A stretch of DNA of 64,000 bases from Chitinophagaceae bacterium. GTDB lineage: Bacteria; Bacteroidota; Bacteroidia; Chitinophagales; Chitinophagaceae. This document shows positions 8,385-17,298 of this stretch, one piece after another (the stretch's first letter is position 1; each line of letters starts with the position of its first letter). The stretch lies in the NCBI GenBank assembly GCA_947458275.1, contig CANGYR010000009.1, positions 60,132 through 124,131 on the forward strand, written 5' to 3'. The position numbers were made by a program, and so were the translations under genes. The notes beneath the pieces are model-generated. The model was not told where the DNA came from, searched no databases, and was given only the letters and a program-made list of their open reading frames with translations.

Positions 8385-8494
8385 TTTTATGTAAAAATTG
8401 ATGATTCTATAGATATTTAAAAATAATGTAATTAGAGTTCGGTGATTGTTGAAGGTGGTTGAACATTGTTTAGCTGCTGTTGGCGTTATTTCTG

Positions 8495-8598
8495 ACCTCC
8501 CCAACCCCTCCAAAGGAGGGGCTGAAGTTTCTCCCCTCTCCTTTGGAGAGGGGCCGGGGGTGAGGTCATCCGCCGCTGTTGGTGTTATCACCAACAGC
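8495..8598. repeat. Composite REP region: CTCC/GGAG hairpins and GTTGGTG palindrome
   Basis: The stretch holds CCCCTCCAAAGGAGGGG (hairpin), CCCCTCTCCTTTGGAGAGGGG (hairpin) followed by CCGGGGGTGAGG, then the palindrome GTTGGTGTTATCACCAAC at 8575-8598. A half copy of the last family is at 8471-8485. Related CTCACCCCCAACCCC elements are at about 20537 and 26338. It fills the gap between the YeiH gene and the peroxiredoxin promoter. Confidence 0.8.
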
Positions 8599-8611
8599 AA
8601 CATACTCACCA

Positions 8612-9865
8612 TCAAAATAAAATATATGCCACCGCCAGTGTGATCAATACATTGAACAGCTGTGCAATTAGGAAGGCATACAATGGTTTTTTATTTCCTG
8701 CATGAAACAAATCACTCAGTTTTGTCTCCAAACCAATACTGGTAAATGCCAGCGTAAACCACAATGTTTGCAGGTTTTTAAACGTTCCTTTGAATTCTCC
8801 AATAACCTGAGGATTGATTACAAATGAAAAGAGTAATGAGACAGCAATAAATCCAAGAACAAATTTTGGAAAGCGCTCCCAAATAATGGAAAGCGAAGGT
8901 TTGAGTTGCACTTCATTCACATCTTCCTGTTTTTTGGTATATGACCAGTATATAGATATCACAAATGCCGCAATGCCCAACAATACATTTTGCGAGAACT
9001 TCACGATGGTACTGATCTTCAATGCTTCCTCTCCTACCAATGTGCCCGATGCCACTACAGCCCCTGTAGTATCTATAGTACCGCCCAACCATGCTCCCGT
9101 TTGAGCCTGAGTCAAGCCAATATATTTTGCGATATATGGCATGCCAATCATCATGGGTATGGCGGTAATTAAAACAAGTGAAATAATGTAAGATAATTTT
9201 TTCGAATCGCCTTTGATGGCTCCGGAAGTGGCGATAGCAGCAGAAACGCCGCAAATAGATACTGCACTGGCCAGCATCATTTTCAATTCCTTATCGATGT
9301 TAAGCTTGCTGCTGATCCAGTAGGCAAAATACCATACAGACACCACTACAATCAGTGCCTGAATCAAACCGAGGGTTCCGGCTTTGAGTATATCTCCAAA
9401 AATCACACCGGTACCTAACAATATCAAACCAATTTTTACATACAGTTCTGTAGATAAAACAGCTTTTAGCCATTCAGGTACTTTGAAAATATTGCTTATA
9501 ATTAAACCGATTGAAAGACTGATAATCACTGATTCCAGATTCAATGAACGCAGTTCCGCACTTCCTGCCAGAACTGTGGCAAATATTGTCAGTGCATATA
9601 AAACCGGAAAACCAAAAATTAAGTACTTAATTGATTTGCCGGTAAATAAAAACCCCAGAATACTAATAAGAAAAACATACATAAACTGCAACAGTAAATG
9701 TTGAATATTTTTTGGAGCCAGAATTGATTTGAAGAACTCAATTGAACTGCCCCAGTTGTAAACAGGTGCAGGAATGTTGTAAAAAAACAAAATGATTCCA
9801 ATGGATAAGAGTCCTAACACTACTACAGTCCAGTCTTCGGTTAGATAATTTTTTCTTAATGACAT
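8612..9865 (-). CDS. YeiH/UPF0324-family membrane protein (putative sulfate transporter)
   Basis: A 417-residue polytopic membrane protein with about 10-12 hydrophobic segments, matching the Cons_hypoth698/YeiH family that databases label putative sulfate exporter. Visible family features include VSICGVSAAIATSGAIKGD and the paired GGTIDTTGAVVASGTLVGE segment. It lies 46 bases after chrA on the same strand and so is probably co-transcribed. In a sulfate assimilation locus it could move sulfate or sulfite in either direction; direction and substrate are not proven for the family. Confidence 0.85.
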   Translation of the reverse strand: MSLRKNYLTEDWTVVVLGLLSIGIILFFYNIPAPVYNWGSSIEFFKSILAPKNIQHLLLQFMYVFLISILGFLFTGKSIKYLIFGFPVLYALTIFATVLAGSAELRSLNLESVIISLSIGLIISNIFKVPEWLKAVLSTELYVKIGLILLGTGVIFGDILKAGTLGLIQALIVVVSVWYFAYWISSKLNIDKELKMMLASAVSICGVSAAIATSGAIKGDSKKLSYIISLVLITAIPMMIGMPYIAKYIGLTQAQTGAWLGGTIDTTGAVVASGTLVGEEALKISTIVKFSQNVLLGIAAFVISIYWSYTKKQEDVNEVQLKPSLSIIWERFPKFVLGFIAVSLLFSFVINPQVIGEFKGTFKNLQTLWFTLAFTSIGLETKLSDLFHAGNKKPLYAFLIAQLFNVLITLAVAYILF

Positions 9866-9911
9866 GATTTGAAAATAAAGTGAGTCAATAAAAATTTCTT
9901 TGAAACTCGTT

Positions 9912-11231
9912 TTACCAAGATTGATTAATCAGATACTGAGCAAGTCCAAAAATTGCACTGATGGCTATCCACAGTATCATACCAATTTTGAACCGGTACA
10001 GGGCAATGAAAGAAACAACCGCCCAGCCGAGTGTTATGTAATCAAGAGCGGCCAGTGAAAGCTCTTTTGGGAAAATGACTGCTTTGCCCAGATAAATGGT
10101 CAAATTAAGTACAACACCTACCACCGCAGCAGTTACGATAGATAAAATTTCTTTTATTTTTTTATTTTCTTGCGTCCGCTCAATGATGGGTGCCCCTGCA
10201 AAAATGAATAGGAAACAGGGAAGAAAAGTATAGAAAGTGGTAGTTAACAAGCCCAAGGTTCCCATTGCAAGAGAACTTCCAAAATGATTGTATCCTGCCA
10301 TAAAACCGACAAATACCAGAATGATAATCAACGGGCCGGGTGTTGTTTCACCCAATGCCAGTCCGTCTATCATTTGAAGATTGCTAAGCCAATTGAATTT
10401 CTCCACACTTACCTGCGCCACATAAGGCAATACGGCATAGGCTCCTCCAAAGGTGACCATGGCTGCCTTAGTGAAGAATACAGATAAACTTTTCCAGAAT
10501 TCAAAGTCGGATGTGAAATAATAAAAAGCGATAAGAGGTATTGTCCATAGTATGATTGCCGTGAATATTTGCCTCCAGAATCGCAAGGGATTGAATCCGA
10601 CGTTTTCTGCAATGGTATTTTTATTGATATAAAATTCACTTTCATCTATTTCCTTTTTACTACCCGATTTATTCGTTGAAGAAAAAACAGAGGGTAAAAA
10701 TTTTCTGCTCAATGCAGCCAGCAATACAGCTCCTACAATAATCAACGGGAAAGGAATGTTGAAAAAGAATATGCAGACGAATGCTGCCAAGGCAATAAAA
10801 TAATGAAAGAGACTCAACAAAGACTTTTTTGCAATTTTAATAAGTGCCAGTATAACTATTGCAATCACAGCAGGTTTTAATCCGTTGAACAATGCATATA
10901 TCCAGGGGATGTTGCCAAAAGAAACATATAAAATACTTAACCCGAGTAAAATGAACATAGAAGGCAATACAAACAGTATTCCCGCTGCAAGTCCTCCGCG
11001 GGTGCCATGAAGCATCCATCCTATATAAGTAGCGAGTTGTTGTGCTTCAGGACCGGGTAAAACCATACAATAATTGAGCGCATGCAGAAATTTACTGTCA
11101 CTGATCCATTTCTTTTTCTCAACGAGGTATTCGTGCATGATGGCAATCTGTCCGGCAGGACCGCCAAAGCTTATGAATCCGAGTTTTATCCAGAAGCGTA
11201 GTGCTTCTTTGAATGAGGGTTTGTTTGTCAT
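9912..11231 (-). CDS. ChrA/CHR-superfamily transporter (long, two-domain)
   Basis: A 439-residue membrane protein with two CHR domains. The first starts FWIKLGFISFGGPAGQIAIM and contains LNYCMVLPGPEAQQLATYIG; the second has FFTKAAMVTFGGAYAVLPYV and LALGETTPGPLIIILVFVGF. Family members expel chromate, a sulfate analogue. Here the surroundings are all sulfate assimilation, so sulfate or another oxyanion may be the natural substrate (inference). The ATG at 11229-11231 (MTNKPSFKEALRF) is preferred; sequence further upstream belongs to the palindrome array. Confidence 0.9.
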   Translation of the reverse strand: MTNKPSFKEALRFWIKLGFISFGGPAGQIAIMHEYLVEKKKWISDSKFLHALNYCMVLPGPEAQQLATYIGWMLHGTRGGLAAGILFVLPSMFILLGLSILYVSFGNIPWIYALFNGLKPAVIAIVILALIKIAKKSLLSLFHYFIALAAFVCIFFFNIPFPLIIVGAVLLAALSRKFLPSVFSSTNKSGSKKEIDESEFYINKNTIAENVGFNPLRFWRQIFTAIILWTIPLIAFYYFTSDFEFWKSLSVFFTKAAMVTFGGAYAVLPYVAQVSVEKFNWLSNLQMIDGLALGETTPGPLIIILVFVGFMAGYNHFGSSLAMGTLGLLTTTFYTFLPCFLFIFAGAPIIERTQENKKIKEILSIVTAAVVGVVLNLTIYLGKAVIFPKELSLAALDYITLGWAVVSFIALYRFKIGMILWIAISAIFGLAQYLINQSW

Positions 11232-11243
11232 ATAGATACATAT

Positions 11244-11749
11244 CGTTCCTACGGAACGAGGTTTTGGTTGATATCTTTTTACAGACATATCGTTCCTACG
11301 GAACGAGTCAGCTAATGTCTGTTTTTGTTAGAAACATTTCGTTCCTACAGAACGAGTTATTCGGTTTGTTTTTGTTAGAGATATATCGTTCCTATTGAAC
11401 GAGACATTAGTTACTCTCTTTTGATAGAAACATTTCGCTCCTATGGAACGAGACTTTAGTTACTCTCTTTTGATAGAAACATATCGTTCCTACAGAACGA
11501 GTCAGCTGGTATCTGCTTTTGTTAGAAACATATCGTTCCTATTGAACGAGTTATTCGTTTTGTTTTCTTTGTTAGAGATATTTCGTTCCTACAGAACGAG
11601 ACTTTAGTTACTCTCTTTTGTTAGAAACATGTCGTTCCCATGGAATGATACTTTAGTTATTAATTTAGTGTATTTATTATGTTTGTTCCGTAGGAACAAA
11701 ATGTCTATAACCTCAGAATAAAAGAATGAAAGGTGTTCCGTAGGAACAC
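11244..11749. repeat. Array of eleven short palindromes with about 49-bp period
   Basis: Palindromes of the type CGTTCCTACGGAACG start at 11244, 11291, 11340, 11387, 11436, 11485, 11534, 11584, 11633, 11684 and 11733, so spacings are 47-51 bp. The last two are in the flipped orientation (TTCCGTAGGAA). The preceding sequence is also shared (GTTAGAAACATAT), and the intervals recur in an ordered series of three types beginning TCAGCT, TTATTCG and ACTTTAG. This is a higher-order tandem array, not a CRISPR. It fills most of the 714-bp gap between the DUF2490 gene and chrA. Confidence 0.9.
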
Positions 11750-11794
11750 AATGTGATTCTATCCAGCTGTTGGTGTTTTTGTTGAACATGGTTG

Positions 11795-11945
11795 AAGAGG
11801 TTAAAGAGGTTTAAAAGGTTTAAGAGGTTCAAGATGTCAAATTATTGCCACATCTTCACATTTTCACATCTTCACATCTTCACATTTTCACATCTTCACA
11901 TCTCCAAATCTTCACATTGGCACATCGGCACATCTACTCAATTCC
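11795..11945. repeat. GGTTTAAGAGG tract plus CACATCTTCACATTT decamer repeats
   Basis: The first part repeats forms of AGGTTTAAAAGGTTTAAGAG. From 11850 on it is the CACATCTTCACATTTTCAC family with roughly 10-12-base periodicity. The tract ends directly at the stop codon of the DUF2490 gene at 11946. Confidence 0.75.
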
Positions 11946-12698
11946 CTATTTCTTCTTTCTCAAATCCAAATTCTGGAAATAAAACAAACGTATCACATGA
12001 AAATCTCGATATTTATTTCCTGCGGGTAATTGCTGGAATAAATTCATATAGCCAAGCTGAATATTGTCGTGTTTATTGATCTGATATTTTATGCCGGTGA
12101 AAAATCGATTCTGATCGAAATAATTATTGACGATTTCTTTACCCAGGTTAATGTGAATTTCATTGTTGAATACCCATGAAAAAGATTTCGGCACAACCCC
12201 TTCTTTTTTAAACGGCACATCATAATAGATGTTATAACGGATACGATGATTGAAATTATATCCCGGAGCAAAATCAGATGAGTCAGCTAATATTTTCCTT
12301 TTGAATCTTTGCTCAGTTCGAATCCATTGCATCATTTTTTTCTTTCCATAATTGGTATGCCATTGTATTTGTTGCCATGGACGGTGTTCATAACGTGAAA
12401 ATGTAGGATGATTTTCAGCTGGAAATTCATTCAGAAATGCATAACCGGCTGTAAGTTTGGTGTGATCTCCGAAATACCTCGTCACTCCTACCCTTATGAA
12501 TGCCTGTGAAAATTCCTCTACAAATTTTTTTTCTGTTCGCAGATGTGCATCAGCCCATATCCCCCATTTATCAGAAAATCTCGTTTGATTAAAAAAACCA
12601 AACCATAATCTATTAATATCAGTCGTTTGTTTTGTCTGCCCAAATGAATTAATAGACAATAAAAAACAGCAAATCAATGTGAGCAATATCTTATTCAT
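11946..12698 (-). CDS. DUF2490 family protein, predicted outer-membrane beta-barrel (paralogue 1)
   Basis: A 250-residue protein with a signal peptide (MNKILLTLICCFLLSINSFG, cleavage expected before QTKQT) and alternating aromatic beta-strand segments ending in FHVIRLFYFQNL, as in DUF2490 proteins. The core has TRYFGDHTKLTAGYAFLNEF and YEHRPWQQIQW. The function of the family is unknown. A second member lies at 17295-18008 with the same order of motifs (LRNEWRPWQDI; FFDQNRLYAAMGYKFNKQFQ versus YFDQNRFFTGIKYQINKHDN). It follows the TonB receptor after an 18-bp hairpin. Confidence 0.85.
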   Translation of the reverse strand: MNKILLTLICCFLLSINSFGQTKQTTDINRLWFGFFNQTRFSDKWGIWADAHLRTEKKFVEEFSQAFIRVGVTRYFGDHTKLTAGYAFLNEFPAENHPTFSRYEHRPWQQIQWHTNYGKKKMMQWIRTEQRFKRKILADSSDFAPGYNFNHRIRYNIYYDVPFKKEGVVPKSFSWVFNNEIHINLGKEIVNNYFDQNRFFTGIKYQINKHDNIQLGYMNLFQQLPAGNKYRDFHVIRLFYFQNLDLRKKK

Positions 12699-12750
12699 AC
12701 TTTTTTTTTCAAACTACAAATAAACTTGCAGAATTGATTTGATTTTATAA

Positions 12751-12803
12751 GATAGTCCCCATAAAAGAAATCATATTCAGTGAAATCTTTTATGGGAACT
12801 ATC
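12751..12803 (-). terminator. Long hairpin after the TonB receptor gene (possible terminator)
   Basis: An 18-bp inverted repeat (12751-12768 and 12786-12803) with one mismatch, with arms containing CCCATAAAAGA and TCTTTTATGGG and a 17-base loop. It lies 12 bases past the TonB receptor stop. There is no long T-run, so it could be an attenuator or mRNA stabiliser instead. Confidence 0.6.
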
Positions 12804-12814
12804 AATAATTAAAA

Positions 12815-15430
12815 TTACAATTTGTAACGCAGGGTTATCCCATAAGTAGAGGGATCTCCCAATACTCCTGCAAAATGACCGGCGTTACCCGCTGCTGGTA
12901 GCAACTGCTCGAAATAATTTCTGTTAAGCAGGTTTCTTCCCCATGCAAAAACGGAAAAGCCATTTTTACTGCGGAAACCCAATCTTCCGTTTACCAGATA
13001 ATATGCATCAATGTTCAGGAATTGAGAAGGTGAAGGACTGGAAGAGAAACCGGAACGATAGTAAAGATCGGTTGCTATAAAATACTCCCCTTCTTGTCCA
13101 AATAAACTTAAGTTATTGTTGGTAGTTGCTTCACCACCGAAAGAAATAATCCATTTGGAAATTCCGGGGAGAACGCTGCCGGAAATATCCTTGTAGTTGA
13201 TGGCTGTTGTCGCGTTTGGATTGGTGGGCGTTGGAGCAGGAACAGTTTTTCCTGTTTCTTCCAACGGCAAAGGAGCATTGGTGAATTTAATGTACTTACC
13301 ATCTGTGTAGGCCAGGTTGGCATAGATAGAAAAGTTTTTGTTGAGTTGAATATTACCATCCAATTCCACACCCCACACTCTTACTTTCTCCGCATTGGCA
13401 AGATAGCCTCTTCCTGCACCTAATTCAGGTGATTGTACCTGAGTCTGGTAATCTTTGATGTCAGTATTGTGTATGACCACATTCAGCGTTGAGTTTTTGG
13501 TAGGATTTGTTTTGGCACCTAATTCATAGTGACTTACAAATTCCGGTTTGATGGCTCCCAGTTCTGTCATCACACGTCCTTTGTCTGTTGGCAATCCGCC
13601 CAAATTAACTCCTACCGGCTTATAGCTCACAGAGTAAGTTGCGAATGTGTTGATGTTTTTTGCCGGTTTGTATGATACTGTTAACTGACCGGAGAAATTG
13701 CTTTCCTCCACTTCGTTGGAAAATGCCTGATTGGAGTAAACAAGTCTTTTTATACTGTCTAGTTGCCTTTGGTTGGGCAATCCATCGGTATTCAAACCAC
13801 CATAAGTTTGTCTGTTGAAGTTAACTTTCTTCTTATCATAGTTGTAGCGAATACCGGGAAGTACATGGAGTTTATCCGTAACAGCCCAGTCCACCTGTCC
13901 GAATACGGCGGCTCCTGTTGACTGTAAACGGGAATTTGTTTTGATACCATAACCCTCAAACAAACCGGGTGTTTCCCAAAGTGCCTTACCTGATGCGCTG
14001 TTGGAGTTACGGGAAAAACGTGATTGTGCAGAACCGGACTCTTCGATATGAAACGGATCGGTATTCAAATCCTGGCTGATAAAGAATGCTCCAATCACAC
14101 CGCTCAAGCGGGATGAGAAATTACCCGCATAGCGAATTTCCTGTGTCCATTGTTCGTGCTTGGAAGTAGCCTGAGATTTTGTGAGTACAGGCAATCCCGT
14201 AAAGTCGCGGTCATTGGAAGGATCCCAGAGCCAGTAACGCCATGCAGAAGTAGATGTTAATGTGCCATTACCTATTTTAGAATCCAGGTTGACGGAAACA
14301 CCTCCAAGCTGGTTACCGGATTTCCAAGTAGTGTTGTGATCAATCAATCTGTCAAATGGATTTCTGCTGGGTAATTGATAATTAAGATCTTTGATGATAG
14401 AATCAAATTGTCTGTAACCCGGGCGAAGTGTTTTAACAGCCCCTGCAAAAACCTGTGCGTAACCGTTAGGCTTTTGATCGGTAATGTCTCCTATTAAAGT
14501 GATTTTAGTTTTTTCACTGGCTTTGTATAACAACTGTACACGTGCACCGATATTGTTTAAGTCATTTACCGGCTGGTTGGTGGCAACGTTGGTTAACAAA
14601 CCATTGCGTTGTGTTCCGGAGAAAGAAACCCTTGCAGCTAATTTTTTACCTAATGCTCCTGTAACAGATGTCTTGGCCTGAAGAAAACCGAAGTTTCCAT
14701 AACTGAGTTCAAATGTAGCCCCGGGAGAAAATTTAGGAGCTCTGGTAGTGATGTTAAAAGCACCTGCGGTAGTGTTTTTACCAAACAAAGTACCCTGAGG
14801 TCCACGAAGCACCTCAATCTGTTCCACATCAACAAAATCCAGTGCGGTAGCGGCAGGACGAGCATAATACACACCATCCACATAAAAACCAACACCCGGA
14901 TCTATACCATCATTGGTCAGTCCGAAGGTTGATCCCTGTCCGCGGATGTTCAAAGTAGTATTTCTTGGATTGGATGCGTATAACTGTACAGAAGGAACCA
15001 GCTCTTTCAAACGGTTTACGTTGAAAGCTCCTGCCTCATCTACTTTTTTACCGCCAATTACAGAAATGGGGATGGGTACATCCTGTGCAGTCTCCAGTCT
15101 TCTTCTGGATGTAATCACCAATTCATTCAGCTGACCATTTTCCAAAAGTACAATATTCAGTATGGGATCTTTCAATTCTTTAACTTGAACTTCTGCAGAA
15201 GAAAAACCGGTTGATGTAATTTCCAATGTAAAAGGAAAAGTCATGGAAGTTTTTAAAGTAAATTCTCCTTTGGCATTTGCCAGAGTTATAAAAGAAGTAT
15301 TCTTGATTTTAACTGTAGCTCCTTCAATCGGAAGCCCTCTTCCGTCGCGAATAACGCCCTTCAGAACTTCCTGGGCATTTGTAGCCTGAAATAAAAGGGC
15401 TGACAAAAATAACAGTAACGTTTGTTTCAT
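12815..15430 (-). CDS. TonB-dependent receptor with carboxypeptidase-regulatory-like N-terminal domain
   Basis: An 871-residue outer-membrane receptor. A signal peptide (MKQTLLLFLSALLFQATNAQ) is followed by a CarboxypepD_reg-like domain (VLKGVIRDGRGLPIEGATVK), a plug (DVPIPISVIGGKKVDEAGAF to VEVLRGPQGTLFGKNTTAGA-like motifs near residue 215) and a 22-strand-type barrel ending in LGDPSTYGITLRYKL. It imports a bound ligand using TonB energy. No SusD partner follows, so it is of the siderophore/small-ligand class. Two copies of the 25-bp palindrome lie upstream, and all neighbours are sulfur genes, suggesting a sulfur compound as ligand (inference). The ATG at 15428-15430 is chosen for the signal peptide. 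Confidence 0.92.
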   Translation of the reverse strand: MKQTLLLFLSALLFQATNAQEVLKGVIRDGRGLPIEGATVKIKNTSFITLANAKGEFTLKTSMTFPFTLEITSTGFSSAEVQVKELKDPILNIVLLENGQLNELVITSRRRLETAQDVPIPISVIGGKKVDEAGAFNVNRLKELVPSVQLYASNPRNTTLNIRGQGSTFGLTNDGIDPGVGFYVDGVYYARPAATALDFVDVEQIEVLRGPQGTLFGKNTTAGAFNITTRAPKFSPGATFELSYGNFGFLQAKTSVTGALGKKLAARVSFSGTQRNGLLTNVATNQPVNDLNNIGARVQLLYKASEKTKITLIGDITDQKPNGYAQVFAGAVKTLRPGYRQFDSIIKDLNYQLPSRNPFDRLIDHNTTWKSGNQLGGVSVNLDSKIGNGTLTSTSAWRYWLWDPSNDRDFTGLPVLTKSQATSKHEQWTQEIRYAGNFSSRLSGVIGAFFISQDLNTDPFHIEESGSAQSRFSRNSNSASGKALWETPGLFEGYGIKTNSRLQSTGAAVFGQVDWAVTDKLHVLPGIRYNYDKKKVNFNRQTYGGLNTDGLPNQRQLDSIKRLVYSNQAFSNEVEESNFSGQLTVSYKPAKNINTFATYSVSYKPVGVNLGGLPTDKGRVMTELGAIKPEFVSHYELGAKTNPTKNSTLNVVIHNTDIKDYQTQVQSPELGAGRGYLANAEKVRVWGVELDGNIQLNKNFSIYANLAYTDGKYIKFTNAPLPLEETGKTVPAPTPTNPNATTAINYKDISGSVLPGISKWIISFGGEATTNNNLSLFGQEGEYFIATDLYYRSGFSSSPSPSQFLNIDAYYLVNGRLGFRSKNGFSVFAWGRNLLNRNYFEQLLPAAGNAGHFAGVLGDPSTYGITLRYKL

Positions 15431-15579
15431 TTTAATTGATTTAATAATGGTTGATTGTTTTTTATGGTGAATAATTGATGTTGATTTATGATTTGTTTCA
15501 ACAGAATCTCGATGTAACATAAAGCATGAGTAAATCGACATTAAGTCGCTTATTCCGACTTATTGCAGAAGAGCCTCTA

Positions 15580-15604
15580 ATATTATACCATTTTGGTAGA
15601 CTAA
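15580..15604. promoter_or_regulatory. 25-bp palindromic operator, TonB receptor upstream site 1
   Basis: Left half ATATTATACCAT and right half TTGGTAGACTAA align in register with the tauE site at 18 of 25 positions. It lies about 150 bases upstream of the receptor start. Confidence 0.55.
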
Positions 15605-15635
15605 TAATCCATACGAACATATAGCATCAAGTTTT

Positions 15636-15660
15636 ATTTTCTATCTTTTTAGTAGACTAA
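15636..15660. promoter_or_regulatory. 25-bp palindromic operator, TonB receptor upstream site 2
   Basis: The right half TTAGTAGACTAA is well conserved and the left half (ATTTTCTATCTT) is weaker; 17 of 25 positions match the tauE site. It is 56 bp from site 1, so both copies face the same way and could bind two regulator dimers. Confidence 0.5.
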
Positions 15661-15684
15661 TAATGTAAAAAAAAGTGTGAATTT

Positions 15685-16656
15685 TTATAAGAAGAAAAAT
15701 CTGTACAGCGTAATACAACTACAGACGATAACAACAATACCCACTGTAACGAACATTTTTTCTCTGGGCAGTTTTGCTGTCAACATAGCAGAAAAAGGAG
15801 CCGTGATGATACCACCAATCAAGAGTCCTGCTACTATATTCCAGTGATGTATGCCGATGGTGAAGATGAATGTAATGGCGCTTGCAACAGTAAGAATGAA
15901 CTTAGCCATTGTTGAACTGCCTACCACATATCTGGGTGTTCTTCCGTTTTTGATAAATGTACCGGTAACTAAAGGTCCCCAACCTCCCCCTCCGAAAGAA
16001 TCAATAAATCCGCCAAACAATCCGAGCGTTGTTATATTAACTTTCTTTTTTGTGGCAAATACATCTTTCTTTACAAAAGCATTTCTTAAAATGGTATAGC
16101 CCAGATACATAGTATATGCTGCGAGGAAAGGCTTGGTCATTTTTGCATATTTCTCACCTTCACTCAGTAAAGAAAGGGCAATTGCACCAATGATAGCTCC
16201 GATAATAGCAGGTATGGCCAATACCTTGACCAATTTTTTGTTTACATTACCCAATTGCCAGTGACTGATGGTTCCGGCTGCACTGGTAAAAGACTCAGCT
16301 GAATGAATACTGGCGCTGATAACAGCAGGAGGAATATTCAATATCAATAAAATGGTTGTGCAAATAACACCGTACCCCATGCCCATGGATCCAGCAACAA
16401 TCTCCGCCAAAAAACCAACCAAGAGCATCCAGTAGAAAAGATAATTGTCCTTGCTGATCAAAGCACTGATCCGTTGGAGTTGTTCAGCGGGCAGCAAAAG
16501 ATATAATAAAAACAAAACAGTGATGATAGCAACTAACGTAACGGTGTACTTGTTCACTACCTTCTTTCTGCCGGAAGATACCACCTCTTCGGATGATTCG
16601 GTCTCATTTGTCTCGATGATTTCCTCTACAGTTGACTGTTCAGATTTTTCAAACAT
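15685..16656 (-). CDS. TauE/SafE-family sulfite/sulfonate exporter-like membrane protein
   Basis: A 323-residue protein. A short acidic cytoplasmic head (residues 1-35, rich in Glu and Ser) is followed by about 8-9 transmembrane segments and the family motifs MLLVGFLAEIVAGSMGMGYG and LFGGFIDSFGGGGWGPLVTG. TauE/SafE proteins export sulfite, sulfoacetate or similar anions; some are uptake systems. It has its own promoter with the 25-bp palindrome at 16680-16704, immediately after the precorrin-2 dehydrogenase gene, so it is a separately controlled sulfur gene. Confidence 0.9.
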   Translation of the reverse strand: MFEKSEQSTVEEIIETNETESSEEVVSSGRKKVVNKYTVTLVAIITVLFLLYLLLPAEQLQRISALISKDNYLFYWMLLVGFLAEIVAGSMGMGYGVICTTILLILNIPPAVISASIHSAESFTSAAGTISHWQLGNVNKKLVKVLAIPAIIGAIIGAIALSLLSEGEKYAKMTKPFLAAYTMYLGYTILRNAFVKKDVFATKKKVNITTLGLFGGFIDSFGGGGWGPLVTGTFIKNGRTPRYVVGSSTMAKFILTVASAITFIFTIGIHHWNIVAGLLIGGIITAPFSAMLTAKLPREKMFVTVGIVVIVCSCITLYRFFFL

Positions 16657-16659
16657 GAT

Positions 16660-16704
16660 GCAAAATAAAGGAAGCTTTTTTATTCCACCAAATTAGTGGA
16701 CTAA
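16660..16704 (-). promoter_or_regulatory. tauE promoter with 25-bp palindromic operator
   Basis: The -7 box TATTTTGC is on the minus strand at 16660-16667, very close to the tauE ATG (16656). The palindrome at 16680-16704 has left half TTATTCCACCAA and right half TTAGTGGACTAA, the most symmetric of the five copies found, and lies 12 bases upstream of the -7 box, exactly as at the peroxiredoxin promoter. Confidence 0.65.
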
Positions 16705-16710
16705 TATTTT

Positions 16711-17298
16711 TTATTTTTTTTCCACCAATGATTTAGTAAGGTCATTCAGCTGATTTACTTTATCCTGGAAGTCGCCTTTTAGGGAATTTCTTATGATTTG
16801 CATATTTTGTAGTAATTCATCCAGTTCATCGGGTAGACAATCGTTTAATACCTCTTTCAGCCTTTTAGCCACTGTAGGTGATTTACCGTTGGTAGAAATG
16901 GCCACTTTTAGATTCCCTTTCTGAACGACCGAGCCCAGATAAAAATCGCATAGATCGGGCTTATCGGCTGCATTAACCAATACTTTTTTTTCATTAGCCG
17001 CTTTCACCACGGAGGAGCTGACCGCTATATCATTTACTGCCGCTATCACCACATCTGCTCCATCTATATCATCAGATTCAAATGGCTTTTCAATGAGTGT
17101 TACTGAGGGATATTCTTTTACCAAATCTTTAATTTCATCACTGATAACTGTGGCGACTATACGAATGTTAGTATCGGGAGCATTTTTCAATACTGCACTC
17201 AGTTTTTCCATACCCACATAACCTCCACCAACAATTAGCAGAGAAAGTTTTTCCAATTTTAAAAAAACCGGAAACAATCTGTTAGTGTCTTGCATCAT
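16711..17298 (-). CDS. Precorrin-2 dehydrogenase / sirohydrochlorin ferrochelatase (CysG N-terminal-like)
   Basis: A 195-residue Met8p/CysG-N-type protein that oxidises precorrin-2 to sirohydrochlorin with NAD and may insert iron to give siroheme. The Rossmann segment SLLIVGGGYVGMEKLSAVLK is near residue 18, and the catalytic Asp is in VNAADKPDLCDF. TNGKSPTVAKRLKE is the conserved C-terminal helix region. Its ATG overlaps the TGA of the upstream DUF2490 gene (ATGA), so the two are coupled. The methyltransferase it needs is encoded separately at 25486-26286. Confidence 0.92.
   Translation of the reverse strand: MMQDTNRLFPVFLKLEKLSLLIVGGGYVGMEKLSAVLKNAPDTNIRIVATVISDEIKDLVKEYPSVTLIEKPFESDDIDGADVVIAAVNDIAVSSSVVKAANEKKVLVNAADKPDLCDFYLGSVVQKGNLKVAISTNGKSPTVAKRLKEVLNDCLPDELDELLQNMQIIRNSLKGDFQDKVNQLNDLTKSLVEKK

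Noticed and set aside
11244..11749. CRISPR array
   Set aside because: Spacing is regular, but intervals are repeated rather than unique, repeats drift, two copies are flipped and no cas gene is nearby.
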